From assembly GCF_050948175.1 (NCBI RefSeq), contig NW_027490175.1:1019896-1083895 (forward strand): 64,000 nt of DNA, in the 5' to 3' direction. The DNA comes from Xylocopa sonorina. Lineage: Eukaryota; Arthropoda; Insecta; Hymenoptera; Apidae. The notes beneath the pieces were generated by a model that saw only the letters and a list, made by a program, of their open reading frames with translations, had not been told where the DNA came from and did not search any database. Below, in pieces: positions 1-12,472 of this stretch. The first letter of the stretch is position 1, and every line of letters starts with the position of its first letter. Made by a program: the position numbers and the translations under genes.

Positions 1-77
1 GCAGGGGCTCCGGATACGGATGCTGGGGATGATGAGTTGGACGCCGGAGGGTGGCAGGCGGTACGCCTGACGTTACA
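1..77. other. Unique GC-rich flank outside the satellite
   Basis: This is the only non-satellite DNA in the window. It is clearly richer in G and C than the roughly 36% GC array and shows no 174-bp periodicity. Plus-strand frame 1 is open from the left edge through the junction and stops at a TAA in the first monomer (94-96). Its residues are acidic at first (Asp and Glu at codons 5-15). Frame 2 is also open, to a TGA at 68-70, and contains the short peptide SWTPEGGRR. That peptide faintly recalls the WTPEGKRKRGRP-type motif seen near the ends of some non-LTR-retrotransposon-derived reading frames. With fewer than 26 codons neither frame can be assigned. It could be the 3' end of a gene or exon, a transposon remnant, or the end of an assembly join. 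Confidence 0.6.
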
Positions 78-349
78 GTATCATGGTAAGATATAATATG
101 ATTTGCGAAGTGTTATGTATTCCTCGTCTACACTTCAAATGAATGTAAATGCGACACATCCTTGCAAGAAAATAGCGTTTGCAAACGTCTACCTATCGTA
201 GCAATAGAGTTCTAATGCTTCTTAAAACGCGATATCGCATCTCATTTCTATATTTCATGGTAAGATATAATATGATTTGCGAAGTGTTATGTATTCCTCG
301 TCTACACTTCAAATGAATGTAAATGCGACACTTCCTTGCAAGAAAATAG

Positions 350-361
350 CGTTTGCAAACG
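350..361. repeat. Perfect 12-bp palindrome P2 (representative)
   Basis: CGTTTGCAAACG is its own reverse complement. It appears only in monomers with the caaacgtc variant. The commoner cagatgtc variant destroys its right half. Confidence 0.95.
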
Positions 362-802
362 TCTACCTATCGTAGCAATAGAGTTCTAATGCTTCTTAAA
401 ACGCGATATCGCATCTCATTTCTATATTTCATGGTAAGATATAATATGATTTGCGAAGTGTCATGTATTCCTCGTCTACACTTCAAATGAATGTAAATGC
501 GACACTTCCTTGCAAGCAAATAGCGTTTGCAGAAGCCTACGTATCGTAACAATAGAGTTCTTATGATTCTTAAATAGCGATATCGCATCTCATTCCTATG
601 TATCATGGTAAGATATAATATGATTTGCGAAGTGTTATGTATTCCTCGTCTACACTTCAAATGAATGTAAATGCAACACATCCTTGCAAGAAAATAGCGT
701 TTGCAAACGTCTACCTATCGTAGCAATAGAGATCTAATGCTTCTTAAAACGCGATATCGCATCTCATTTCTATATTTCATGGTAAGATATAATATGATTT
801 GC

Positions 803-832
803 GAAGTGTTATGTATTCCTCGTCTACACTTC
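803..832. repeat. Inverted repeat with a 7-bp stem (representative)
   Basis: GAAGTGT (803-809) and ACACTTC (826-832) can pair across a 16-nt loop. A second ACACTTC lies 24 bp further along, so the left arm has two possible partners. The arms are among the better conserved parts of the monomer. Confidence 0.85.
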
Positions 833-853
833 AAATGAATGTAAAAGCGACAC

Positions 854-867
854 TTCCTTGCAAGGAA
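854..867. repeat. Perfect 14-bp palindrome P1 (representative)
   Basis: TTCCTTGCAAGGAA is its own reverse complement. It occurs at the same phase in alpha-class monomers throughout the array. It is broken in monomers reading ttgcaagaaa, ttgtaaggaa or ttgctaggaa. Confidence 0.95.
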
Positions 868-884
868 ATAGCGTTTGCAGATGT

Positions 885-897
885 CTACGTATCGTAG
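885..897. repeat. 13-bp inverted repeat P3 (representative)
   Basis: CTACG and CGTAG flank a TAT centre. The g to c change giving ctacctatcg breaks the stem and also creates a minus-strand TAG. Other stem-breaking variants are ctaggtatcg, ctatgtatcg and ctagctatcg. Confidence 0.95.
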
Positions 898-924
898 CAA
901 TAGAGTTCTTATGATTCTTAAAAC

Positions 925-934
925 GCGATATCGC
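925..934. repeat. Perfect 10-bp palindrome P4 with an EcoRV site (representative)
   Basis: GCGATATCGC is present in most monomers, so a GATATC site recurs at 174-bp spacing. Some monomers lose it, for example gcgatagcgc near 36075, gatattgc and gatatctc. It is extended to 14 bp in a domain B subset. Confidence 0.95.
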
Positions 935-1295
935 ATTTCATTTCTATGTTTCCTGGTAAGATATAATATGATTTGCGAAGTGTCATGTATTCCTCGTCTA
1001 CACTTCAAATGAATGTAAATGCGACACTTCCTTGCAAGGAAATAGCGTTTGCAAACGTCTACCTATCGTAGCAATAGAGTTCTAATGCTTCTTAAAACGC
1101 GATATCGCATCTCATTTCTATATTTCATGGTAAGATATAATATGATTTGCGAAGTGTTATGTATTCCTCGTCTACACTTCAAACGAATGTAAATGCGACA
1201 CTTCCTTGCAAGGAAATAGCGTTTGCAGATGTCTACGTATCGTAGCAATAGAGTTCTAATGCTTCTTAAAACGCGATATCGCATCTCATTTCTAC

Positions 1296-4200
1296 ATTTC
1301 ATGGTAAGATATAATATGATTTGCGAAGTGTTATGTATTCCTCGTCTACACTTCAAACGAATGTAAATGCGACACTTCCTTGCAAGGAAATAGCGTTTGC
1401 AGATGTCTACGTATCGTAGCAATAGAGTTCTTATGATTCTTAAAACGCGATATCGCATCTCATTTCTATGTTTCATGGTAAGATATAATATGATTTGCGA
1501 AGTGTCATGTATTCTTCGTCTACACTTCAAATGAATGTAAATGCGACACTTCCTTGCAAGGAAATAGCGTTTGCAGATGCCTACGTATCGTAGCAATAGA
1601 GTTCTTATGATTCTTAAAACGCGATATCGCATCTCATTTCTATGTATCATGGTAAGATATAATATGATTTGCGAAGTGTTATGTATTCCTCGTCTACACT
1701 TCAAATGAATGTAAATGCGACACTTCCTTGCAAGAAAATAGCGTTTGCAAACGTCTACCTATCGTAGCAATAGAGTTCTAATGCTTCTTAAAACGCGATA
1801 TCGCATCTCATTTCTATATTTCATGGTAAGATATAATATGATTTGCGAAGTGTTATGTATTCCTCGTCTACACTTCAAATGAATGTAAATGCGACACTTC
1901 CTTGTAAGGAAATAGCGTTTGCAGATGTCTACCTATCGTAGCAATAGAGTTCTAATGCTTCTTAAAACGCGATATCGCATCTCATTTCTATGTTTCATGG
2001 TAAGATATAATATGATTTGCGAAGTGTCACGTATTCCTCGTCTACACTTCAAATGAATGTAAATGCGACACTTCCTTGCAAGGAAATAGCGTTTGCAGAT
2101 GTCTATGTATCGTAGCAATAGGTTTCTAATGCTTTTGAAAACGTGATATCGCATCTCATTTCTATGTATCATGGTAAGATATAATATGATTTGCGAAGTG
2201 TTATGTATTCCTCGTCTACACTTCAACCGAATGTAAATGCGACACTTCCTTGCAAGGAAATAGCGTTTGCAGATGTCTACGTATCGTAGCAATAGAGTTC
2301 TAATGCTTCTTAAAACGCGATATCGCATCTCATTTCTACATTTCATGGTAAGATATAATATGATTTGCGAAGTGTTATGTATTCCTCGTCTACACTTCAA
2401 ACGAATGTAAATGCGACACTTCCTTGCAAGGAAATAGCGTTTGCAGATGTCTACGTATCGTAGCAATAGAGTTCTTATGATTCTTAAAACGCGATATCGC
2501 ATCTCATTTCTATGTTTCATGGTAAGATATAATATGATTTGCGAAGTGTCATGTATTCTTCGTCTACACTTCAAATGAATGTAAATGCGACACTTCCTTG
2601 CAAGGAAATAGCGTTTGCAGATGCCTACGTATCGTAGCAATAGAGTTCTTATGATTCTTAAAACGCGATATCGCATCTCATTTCTATGTATCATGGTAAG
2701 ATATAATATGATTTGCGAAGTGTTATGTATTCCTCGTCTACACTTCAAATGAATGTAAATGCGACACTTCCTTGCAAGAAAATAGCGTTTGCAAACGTCT
2801 ACCTATCGTAGCAATAGAGTTCTAATGCTTCTTAAAACGCGATATCGCATCTCATTTCTATATTTCATGGTAAGATATAATATGATTTGCGAAGTGTTAT
2901 GTATTCCTCGTCTACACTTCAAATGAATGTAAATGCGACACTTCCTTGTAAGGAAATAGCGTTTGCAGATGTCTACCTATCGTAGCAATAGAGTTCTAAT
3001 GCTTCTTAAAACGCGATATCGCATCTCATTTCTATGTTTCATGGTAAGATATAATATGATTTGCGAAGTGTCATGTATTCCTCGTCTACACTTCAAATGA
3101 ATGTAAATGCGACACTTCCTTGCAAGGAAATAGCGTTTGCAGATGTCTATGTATCGTAGCAATAGATTTCTAATGCTTTTGAAAACGTGATATCGCATCT
3201 CATTTCTATGTATCATGGTAAGATATAATATGATTTGCGAAGTGTTATGTATTCCTCGTCTACAATTCAAACGAATGTAAATGCGACACTTCCTTGCAAG
3301 GAAATAGCGTTTGCAGATGTCTACGTATCGTAGCAATAGAGTTCTAATGCTTCTTAAAACGCGATATCGCATCTCATTTCTACATTTCATGGTAAGATAT
3401 AATATGATTTGCGAAGTGTTATGTATTCCTCGTCTACACTTCAAACGAATGTAAATGCGACACTTCCTTGCAAGGAAATAGCGTTTGCAGATGTCTACGT
3501 ATCGTAGCAATAGAGTTCTTATGATTCTTAAAACGCGATATCGCATCTCATTTCTATGTTTCCTGGTAAGATATAATATGATTTGCGAAGTGTTATGTAT
3601 TCCTCGTCTACACTTCAAATGAATGTAAATGCGACACTTCCTTGCAAGAAAATAGCGTTTGCAAACGTCTACCTATCGTAGCAATAGAGTTCTAATGCTT
3701 CTTAAAACGCGATATCGCATCTCATTTCTATATTTCATGGTAAGATATAATATGATTTGCGAAGTGTTATGTATTCCTCGTCTACACTTCAAACGAATGT
3801 AAATGCGACACTTCCTTGCAAGGAAATAGCGTTTGCAGATGTCTACGTATCGTAGCAATAGAGTTCTTATGATTCTTAAAACGCGATATCGCATCTCATT
3901 TCTATGTTTCCTGGTAAGATATAATATGATTTGCGAAGTGTCATGTATTCCTCGTCTACACTTCAAATGAATGTAAATGCGACACTTCCTTGCAAGGAAA
4001 TAGCGTTTGCAGATGTCTACGTATCGTAGCAATAGGGTTCTTATGATTCTTAAAACGCGATATCGCATCTCATTTCTATGTTTCATGGTAAGATATAATA
4101 TGATTTGCAAAGTGTCATGTATTCTTCGTCTACACTTCAAATGAATGTAAATGCGACACTTCCTTGCAAGGAAATAGCGTTTGCAGATGCCTACGTATCG

Positions 4201-7072
4201 TAACAATAGAGTTCTTATGATTCTTAAAACGCGATATCGCATCTCATTTCTATGTATCATGGTAAGATATAATATGATTTGCGAAGTGTTATGTATTCCT
4301 CGTCTACACTTCAAATGAATGTAAATGCGACACATCCTTGCAAGAAAATAGCGTTTGCAAACGTCTACCTATCGTAGCAATAGAGTTCTAATGCTTCTTA
4401 AAACGCGATATCGCATCTCATTTCTATATTTCATGGTAAGATATAATATGATTTGCGAAGTGTTATGTATTCCTCGTCTACACTTCAAACGAATGTAAAT
4501 GCGACACTTCCTTGCAAGAAAATAGCGTTTGCAAACGTCTACCTATCGTAGCAATAGAGTTCTAATGCTTCTTAAAACGCGATATCGCATCTCATTTCTA
4601 TATTTCATGGTAAGATATAATATGATTTGCGAAGTGTTATGTATTCCTCGTCTACACTTCAAACGAATGTAAATGCGACACTTCCTTGCAAGGAAATAGC
4701 GTTTGCAGATGTCTACGTATCGTAGCAATAGAGTTCTTATGATTCTTAAAACGCGATATCGCATCTCATTTCTATGTTTCCTGGTAAGATATAATATGAT
4801 TTGCGAAGTGTCATGTATTCCTCGTCTACACTTCAAATGAATGTAAATGCGACACTTCCTTGCAAGGAAATAGCGTTTGCAAACGTCTACCTATCGTAGC
4901 AGTAGAGTTCTAATGCTTCTTAAAACGCGATATCGCATCTCATTTCTATATTTCATGGTAAGATATAATATGATTTGCGAAGTGTTATGTATTCCTCGTC
5001 TACACTTCAAACGAATGTAAATGCGACACTTCCTTGCAAGGAAATAGCGTTTGCAGATGTCTACGTATCGTAGCAATAGAGTTCTAATGCTTCTTAAAAC
5101 GCGATATTGCATCTCATTTCTACATTTCATGGTAAGATATAATATGATTTGCGAAGTGTTATGTATTCCTCGTCTACACTTCAAACGAATGTAAATGCGA
5201 CACTTCCTTGCAAGGAAATAGCGTTTGCAGATGTCTACGTATCGTAGCAATAGAGTTCTTATGATTCTTAAAACGCGATATCGCATCTCATTTCTATGTT
5301 TCCTGGTAAGATATAATATGATTTGCGAAGTGTCATGTATTCCTCGTCTACACTTCAAATGAATGTAAATGCGACACTTCCTTGCAAGGAAATAGCGTTT
5401 GCAGATGTCTACGTATCGTAGCAATAGAGTTCTTATGATTCTTAAAACGCGATATCGCATCTCATTTCTATGTTTCATGGTAAGATATAATATGATTTGC
5501 GAAGTGTCATGTATTCTTCGTCTACACTTCAAATGAATGTAAATGCGACACTTCCTTGCAAGGAAATAGCGTTTGCAGATGCCTACGTATCGTAGCAATA
5601 GAGTTCTTATGATTCTTAAAACGCGATATCGCATCTCATTTCTATGTATCATGGTAAGATATAATATGATTTGCGAAGTGTTATGTATTCCTCGTCTACA
5701 CTTCAAATGAATGTAAATGCGACACTTCCTTGCAAGAAAATAGCGTTTGCAAACGTCTACCTATCGTAGCAATAGAGTTCTAATGCTTCTTAAAACGCGA
5801 TATCGCATCTCATTTCTATATTTCATGGTAAGATATAATATGATTTGCGAAGTGTTATGTATTCCTCGTCTACACTTCAAATGAATGTAAATGCGACACT
5901 TCCTTGCAAGAAAATAGCGTTTGCAAACGTCTACCTATCGTAGCAATAGAGTTCTAATGCTTCTTAAAACGCGATATCGCATCTCATTTCTATATTTCAT
6001 GGTAAGATATAATATGATTTGCGAAGTGTTATGTATTCCTCGTCTACACTTCAAACGAATGTAAATGCGACACTTCCTTGCAAGGAAATAGCGTTTGCAG
6101 ATGTCTACGTATCGTAGCAATAGAGTTCTTATGATTCTTAAAACGCGATATCGCACCTCATTTCTATGTTTCCTGGTAAGATATAATATGATTTGCGAAG
6201 TGTCATGTATTCCTCGTCTACACTTCAAATGAATGTAAATGCGACACTTCCTTGCAAGGAAATAGCGTTTGCAGATGTCTACGTATCGTAGCAATAGAGT
6301 TCTTATGATTCTTAAAACGCGATATCGCATCTCATTTCTATGTTTCATGGTAAGATATAATATGATTTGCGAAGTGTTATGTATTCCTCGTCTACGCTTC
6401 AAATGAATGTAAATGCGACACTTCCTTGTAAGGAAATAGCGTTTGCAGATGTCTACCTATCGTAGCAATAGAGTTCTAATGCTTCTTAAAACGCGATATC
6501 GCATCTCATTTCTATGTTTCCTGGTAAGATATAATATGATTTGCGAAGTGTCATGTATTCCTCGTCTACACTTCAAATGAATGTAAATGCGACACTTCCT
6601 TGCAAGGAAATAGCGTTTGCAGATGTCTACGTATCGTAGCAATAGAGTTCTTATGATTCTTAAAACGCGATATCGCATCTCATTTCTATGTTTCATGGTA
6701 AGATATAATATGATTTGCGAAGTGTTATGTATTCCTCGTCTACACTTCAAATGAATGTAAATGCGACACTTCCTTGTAAGGAAATAGCGTTTGCAGATGT
6801 CTACCTATCGTAGCAATAGAGTTCTAATGCTTCTTAAAACGCGATATCGCATCTCATTTCTATGTTTCATGGTAAGATATAATATGATTTGCGAAGTGTC
6901 ATGTATTCCTCGTCTACACTTCAAATGAATGTAAATGCGACACTTCCTTGCAAGGAAATAGCGTTTGCAGATGTCTATGTATCGTAGCAATAGATATCTA
7001 ATGCTTCTGAAAACGTGATATCGCATCTCATTTCTATATTTCATGGTAAGATATAATATGATTTGCGAAGTG
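1296..7072. repeat. Segmental duplication copy 1 (60-monomer offset)
   Basis: This stretch of about 33 monomers matches 11736-17512 at an offset of 10440 bp (60 x 174). Private variants are shared, for example cttcaaccga (2221 and 12661), tctacaattc (3261 and 13701), tttgcaaagtg (4104 and 14544) and gatattgc (5104 and 15544). I noticed five differences: 2122, and 3374, 3837, 4348 and 6390 against 13814, 14277, 14788 and 16830. That is about 99.9% identity. Both ends fall inside ordinary monomers, so the duplication was made within the array. Confidence 0.9.
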
Positions 7073-8238
7073 TTATGTATTCCTCGTCTACACTTCAAAT
7101 GAATGTAAATGCGACACTTCCTTGCAAGAAAATAGCGTTTGCAAACGTCTACCTATCGTAGCAATAGAGTTCTAATGCTTCTTAAAACGCGATATCGCAT
7201 CTCATTTCTATATTTCATGGTAAGATATAATATGATTTGCGAAGTGTTATGTATTCCTCGTCTACACTTCAAACGAATGTAAATGCGACACTTCCTTGCA
7301 AGGAAATAGCGTTTGCAGATGTCTACGTATCGTAGCAATAGAGTTCTTATGATTCTTAAAACGCGATATCGCACCTCATTTCTATGTTTCCTGGTAAGAT
7401 ATAATATGATTTGCGAAGTGTCATGTATTCCTCGTCTACACTTCAAATGAATGTAAATGCGACACTTCCTTGCAAGGAAATAGCGTTTGCAGATGTCTAC
7501 GTATCGTAGCAATAGAGTTCTTATGATTCTTAAAACGCGATATCGCATCTCATTTCTATGTTTCATGGTAAGATATAATATGATTTGCGAAGTGTTATGT
7601 ATTCCTCGTCTACGCTTCAAATGAATGTAAATGCGACACTTCCTTGTAAGGAAATAGCGTTTGCAGATGTCTACCTATCGTAGCAATAGAGTTCTAATGC
7701 TTCTTAAAACGCGATATCGCATCTCATTTCTATGTTTCCTGGTAAGATATAATATGATTTGCGAAGTGTCATGTATTCCTCGTCTACACTTCAAATGAAT
7801 GTAAATGCGACACTTCCTTGCAAGGAAATAGCGTTTGCAGATGTCTACGTATCGTAGCAATAGAGTTCTTATGATTCTTAAAACGCGATATCGCATCTCA
7901 TTTCTATGTTTCATGGTAAGATATAATATGATTTGCGAAGTGTTATGTATTCCTCGTCTACACTTCAAATGAATGTAAATGCGACACTTCCTTGTAAGGA
8001 AATAGCGTTTGCAGATGTCTACCTATCGTAGCAATAGAGTTCTAATGCTTCTTAAAACGCGATATCGCATCTCATTTCTATGTTTCATGGTAAGATATAA
8101 TATGATTTGCGAAGTGTCATGTATTCCTCGTCTACACTTCAAATGAATGTAAATGCGACACTTCCTTGCAAGGAAATAGCGTTTGCAGATGTCTATGTAT
8201 CGTAGCAATAGATATCTAATGCTTCTGAAAACGTGATA
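5803..8238. repeat. 7-monomer tandem duplication (two 1218-bp units)
   Basis: Units 5803-7020 and 7021-8238 match at an offset of 1218 bp (7 x 174). Shared private variants include gcacctca (near 6154 and 7372) and tctacgcttc (near 6391 and 7609). The equivalent region of the 60-monomer-offset copy (from about 16243) contains this unit only once. Either copy 1 gained it or copy 2 lost it after the larger duplication. Confidence 0.85.
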
Positions 8239-11200
8239 TCGCATCTCATTTCTATATTTCATGGTAAGATATAATATGATTTGCGAAGTGTCATGTATTC
8301 CTCGTCTACGCTTCAAATGAATGTAAATGCGACACTTCCTTGCAAGGAAATAGCGTTTGCAGATGTCTACGTATCGTAGCAATAGAGTTCTTATGATTCT
8401 TAAAACGCGATATCGCATCTCATTTCTATGTTTCATGGTAAGATATAATATGATTTGCGAAGTGTTATGTATTCCTCGTCTACACTTCAAATGAATGTAA
8501 ATGCGACACTTCCTTGTAAGGAAATAGCGTTTGCAGATGTCTACCTATCGTAGCAATAGAGTTCTAATGCTTCTTAAAACGCGATATCGCATCTCATTTC
8601 TATGTTTCCTGGTAAGATATAATATGATTTGCGAAGTGTCATGTATTCCTCGTCTACACTTCAAATGAATGTAAATGCGACACTTCCTTGCAAGGAAATA
8701 GCGTTTGCAGATGTCTACGTATCGTAGCAATAGAGTACTTATGATTCTTAAAACGCGATATCGCATCTCATTTCTATGTTTCATGGTAAGATATAATATG
8801 ATTTGCGAAGTGTCATGTATTCCTCGTCTACACTTCAAATGAATGTAAATGCGACACTTCCTTGTAAGGAAATAGCGTTTGCAGATGTCTACCTATCGTA
8901 GCAATAGAGTTCTAATGCTTCTTAAAACGCGATATCGCATCTCATTTCTATGTTTCATGGTAAGATATAATATGATTTGCGAAGTGTCATGTATTCCTCG
9001 TCTACACTTCAAATGAATGTAAATGCGACACTTCCTTGCAAGGAAATAGCGTTTGCAGATGTCTATGTATCGTAGCAATAGATTTCTAATGCTTCTGAAA
9101 ACGTGATATCGCATCTCATTTCTATATTTCATGGTAAGATATAATATGATTTGCGAAGTGTCATGTATTCCTCGTCTACACTTCAAATGAATGTAAATGC
9201 GACACTTCCTTGCAAGGAAATAGCGTTTGCAGATGCCTACGTATCGTAACAATAGAGTTCTTATGATTCTTAAAACGCGATATCGCATCTCATTTCTATG
9301 TATCATGGTAAGATATAATATCATTTGCGAAGTGTTATGTATTCCTCGTCTACACTTCAAATGAATGTAAATGCGACACTTCCTTGCAAGAAAATAGCGT
9401 CTGCAAACGTCTACCTATCGTAGCAATAGAGTTCTAATGCTTCTTAAAACGCGATATCGCATCTCATTTCTATATTTCATGGTAAGATATAATATGATTT
9501 GCGAAGTGTTATGTATTCCTCGTCTACACTTCAAACGAATGTAAATGCGACACTTCCTTGCAAGGAAATAGCGTTTGCGGATGTCTACGTATCGTAGCAA
9601 TAGAGTTCTTATGATTCTTAAAACGCGATATCGCATCTCATTTCTATGTTTCATGGTAAGATATAATATGATTTGCGAAGTGTCATGTATTCTTCGTCTA
9701 CACTTCAAATGAATGTAAATGCGACACTTCCTTGCAAGGAAATAGCGTTTGCAGATGCCTACGTATCGTAGCAATAGAGTTCTTATGATTCTTAAAACGC
9801 GATATCGCATCTCATTTCTATGTATCATGGTAAGATATAATATGATTTGCGAAGTGTTATGTATTCCTCGTCTACACTTCAAATGAATGTAAATGCGACA
9901 CTTCCTTGCAAGAAAATAGCGTTTGCAAACGTCTACCTATCGTAGCAATAGAGTTCTAATGCTTCTTAAAACGCGATATCGCATCTCATTTCTATATTTC
10001 ATGGTAAGATATAATATGATTTGCGAAGTGTTATGTATTCCTCGTCTACACTTCAAATGAATGTAAATGCGACACTTCCTTGTAAGGAAATAGCGTTTGC
10101 AGATGTCTACCTATCGTAGCAATAGAGTTCTAATGCTTCTTAAAACGCGATATCGCATCTCATTTCTATGTTTCATGGTAAGATATAATATGATTTGCGA
10201 AGTGTCACGTATTCCTCGTCTACACTTCAAATGAATGTAAATGCGACACTTCCTTGTAAGGAAATAGCGTTTGCAGATGTCTACCTATCGTAGCAATAGA
10301 GTTCTAATGCTTCTTAAAACGCGATATCGCATCTCATTTCTATGTTTCATGGTAAGATATAATATGATTTGCGAAGTGTCATGTATTCCTCGTCTACACT
10401 TCAAATGAATGTAAATGCGACACTTCCTTGCAAGGAAATAGCGTTTGCAGATGTCTATGTATCGTAGCAATAGATATCTAATGCTTCTGAAAACGTGATA
10501 TCGCATCTCATTTCTATATTTCATGGTAAGATATAATATGATTTGCGAAGTGTCATGTATTCCTCGTCTACGCTTCAAATGAATGTAAATGCGACACTTC
10601 CTTGCAAGGAAATAGCGTTTGCAGATGTCTACGTATCGTAGCAATAGAGTTCTTATGATTCTTAAAACGCGATATCGCATCTCATTTCTATGTTTCATGG
10701 TAAGATATAATATGATTTGCGAAGTGTTATGTATTCCTCGTCTACACTTCAAATGAATGTAAATGCGACACTTCCTTGTAAGGAAATAGCGTTTGCAGAT
10801 GTCTACCTATCGTAGCAATAGAGTTCTAATGCTTCTTAAAACGCGATATCGCATCTCATTTCTATGTTTCCTGGTAAGATATAATATGATTTGCGAAGTG
10901 TCATGTATTCCTCGTCTACACTTCAAATGAATGTAAATGCGACACTTCCTTGCAAGGAAATAGCGTTTGCAGATGTCTACGTATCGTAGCAATAGAGTAC
11001 TTATGATTCTTAAAACGCGATATCGCATCTCATTTCTATGTTTCATGGTAAGATATAATATGATTTGCGAAGTGTCATGTATTCCTCGTCTACACTTCAA
11101 ATGAATGTAAATGCGACACTTCCTTGTAAGGAAATAGCGTTTGCAGATGTCTACCTATCGTAGCAATAGAGTTCTAATGCTTCTTAAAACGCGATATCGC

Positions 11201-12472
11201 ATCTCATTTCTATGTTTCATGGTAAGATATAATATGATTTGCGAAGTGTCATGTATTCCTCGTCTACACTTCAAATGAATGTAAATGCGACACTTCCTTG
11301 CAAGGAAATAGCGTTTGCAGATGTCTATGTATCGTAGCAATAGATTTCTAATGCTTCTGAAAACGTGATATCGCATCTCATTTCTATATTTCATGGTAAG
11401 ATATAATATGATTTGCGAAGTGTCATGTATTCCTCGTCTACACTTCAAATGAATGTAAATGCGACACTTCCTTGCAAGGAAATAGCGTTTGCAGATGCCT
11501 ACGTATCGTAACAATAGAGTTCTTATGATTCTTAAAACGCGATATCGCATCTCATTTCTATGTATCATGGTAAGATATAATATCATTTGCGAAGTGTTAT
11601 GTATTCCTCGTCTACACTTCAAATGAATGTAAATGCGACACTTCCTTGCAAGAAAATAGCGTCTGCAAACGTCTACCTATCGTAGCAATAGAGTTCTAAT
11701 GCTTCTTAAAACGCGATATCGCATCTCATTTCTATATTTCATGGTAAGATATAATATGATTTGCGAAGTGTTATGTATTCCTCGTCTACACTTCAAACGA
11801 ATGTAAATGCGACACTTCCTTGCAAGGAAATAGCGTTTGCAGATGTCTACGTATCGTAGCAATAGAGTTCTTATGATTCTTAAAACGCGATATCGCATCT
11901 CATTTCTATGTTTCATGGTAAGATATAATATGATTTGCGAAGTGTCATGTATTCTTCGTCTACACTTCAAATGAATGTAAATGCGACACTTCCTTGCAAG
12001 GAAATAGCGTTTGCAGATGCCTACGTATCGTAGCAATAGAGTTCTTATGATTCTTAAAACGCGATATCGCATCTCATTTCTATGTATCATGGTAAGATAT
12101 AATATGATTTGCGAAGTGTTATGTATTCCTCGTCTACACTTCAAATGAATGTAAATGCGACACTTCCTTGCAAGAAAATAGCGTTTGCAAACGTCTACCT
12201 ATCGTAGCAATAGAGTTCTAATGCTTCTTAAAACGCGATATCGCATCTCATTTCTATATTTCATGGTAAGATATAATATGATTTGCGAAGTGTTATGTAT
12301 TCCTCGTCTACACTTCAAATGAATGTAAATGCGACACTTCCTTGTAAGGAAATAGCGTTTGCAGATGTCTACCTATCGTAGCAATAGAGTTCTAATGCTT
12401 CTTAAAACGCGATATCGCATCTCATTTCTATGTTTCATGGTAAGATATAATATGATTTGCGAAGTGTCACGT
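7949..12472. repeat. 13-monomer tandem duplication (two 2262-bp units)
   Basis: Units 7949-10210 and 10211-12472 match at an offset of 2262 bp (13 x 174). Shared variants include the rare aatatcatttg (C at 9322 and 11584), gagtactta (near 8733 and 10995), gcgtctgcaaac (near 9398 and 11660) and gtgtcacgta at the end of each unit. The one difference I saw is near 9579 (gcgga against gcaga). A third partial copy lies at about 17221-18805. Confidence 0.88.

Noticed and set aside
1..77. Retrotransposon end, from the SWTPEGGRR peptide in frame 2
   Set aside because: Only about nine residues faintly resemble the WTPEGKRKRGRP motif, and the basic stretch that follows it in real copies is missing. 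It is kept as an unidentified flank.
854..867. Rho-independent terminator or STAT-type site at TTCCTTGCAAGGAA
   Set aside because: The palindrome has no loop or T-run for a terminator. The TTCC-GGAA spacing is six bases instead of the three usual for STAT sites. It is better described as a satellite dyad.
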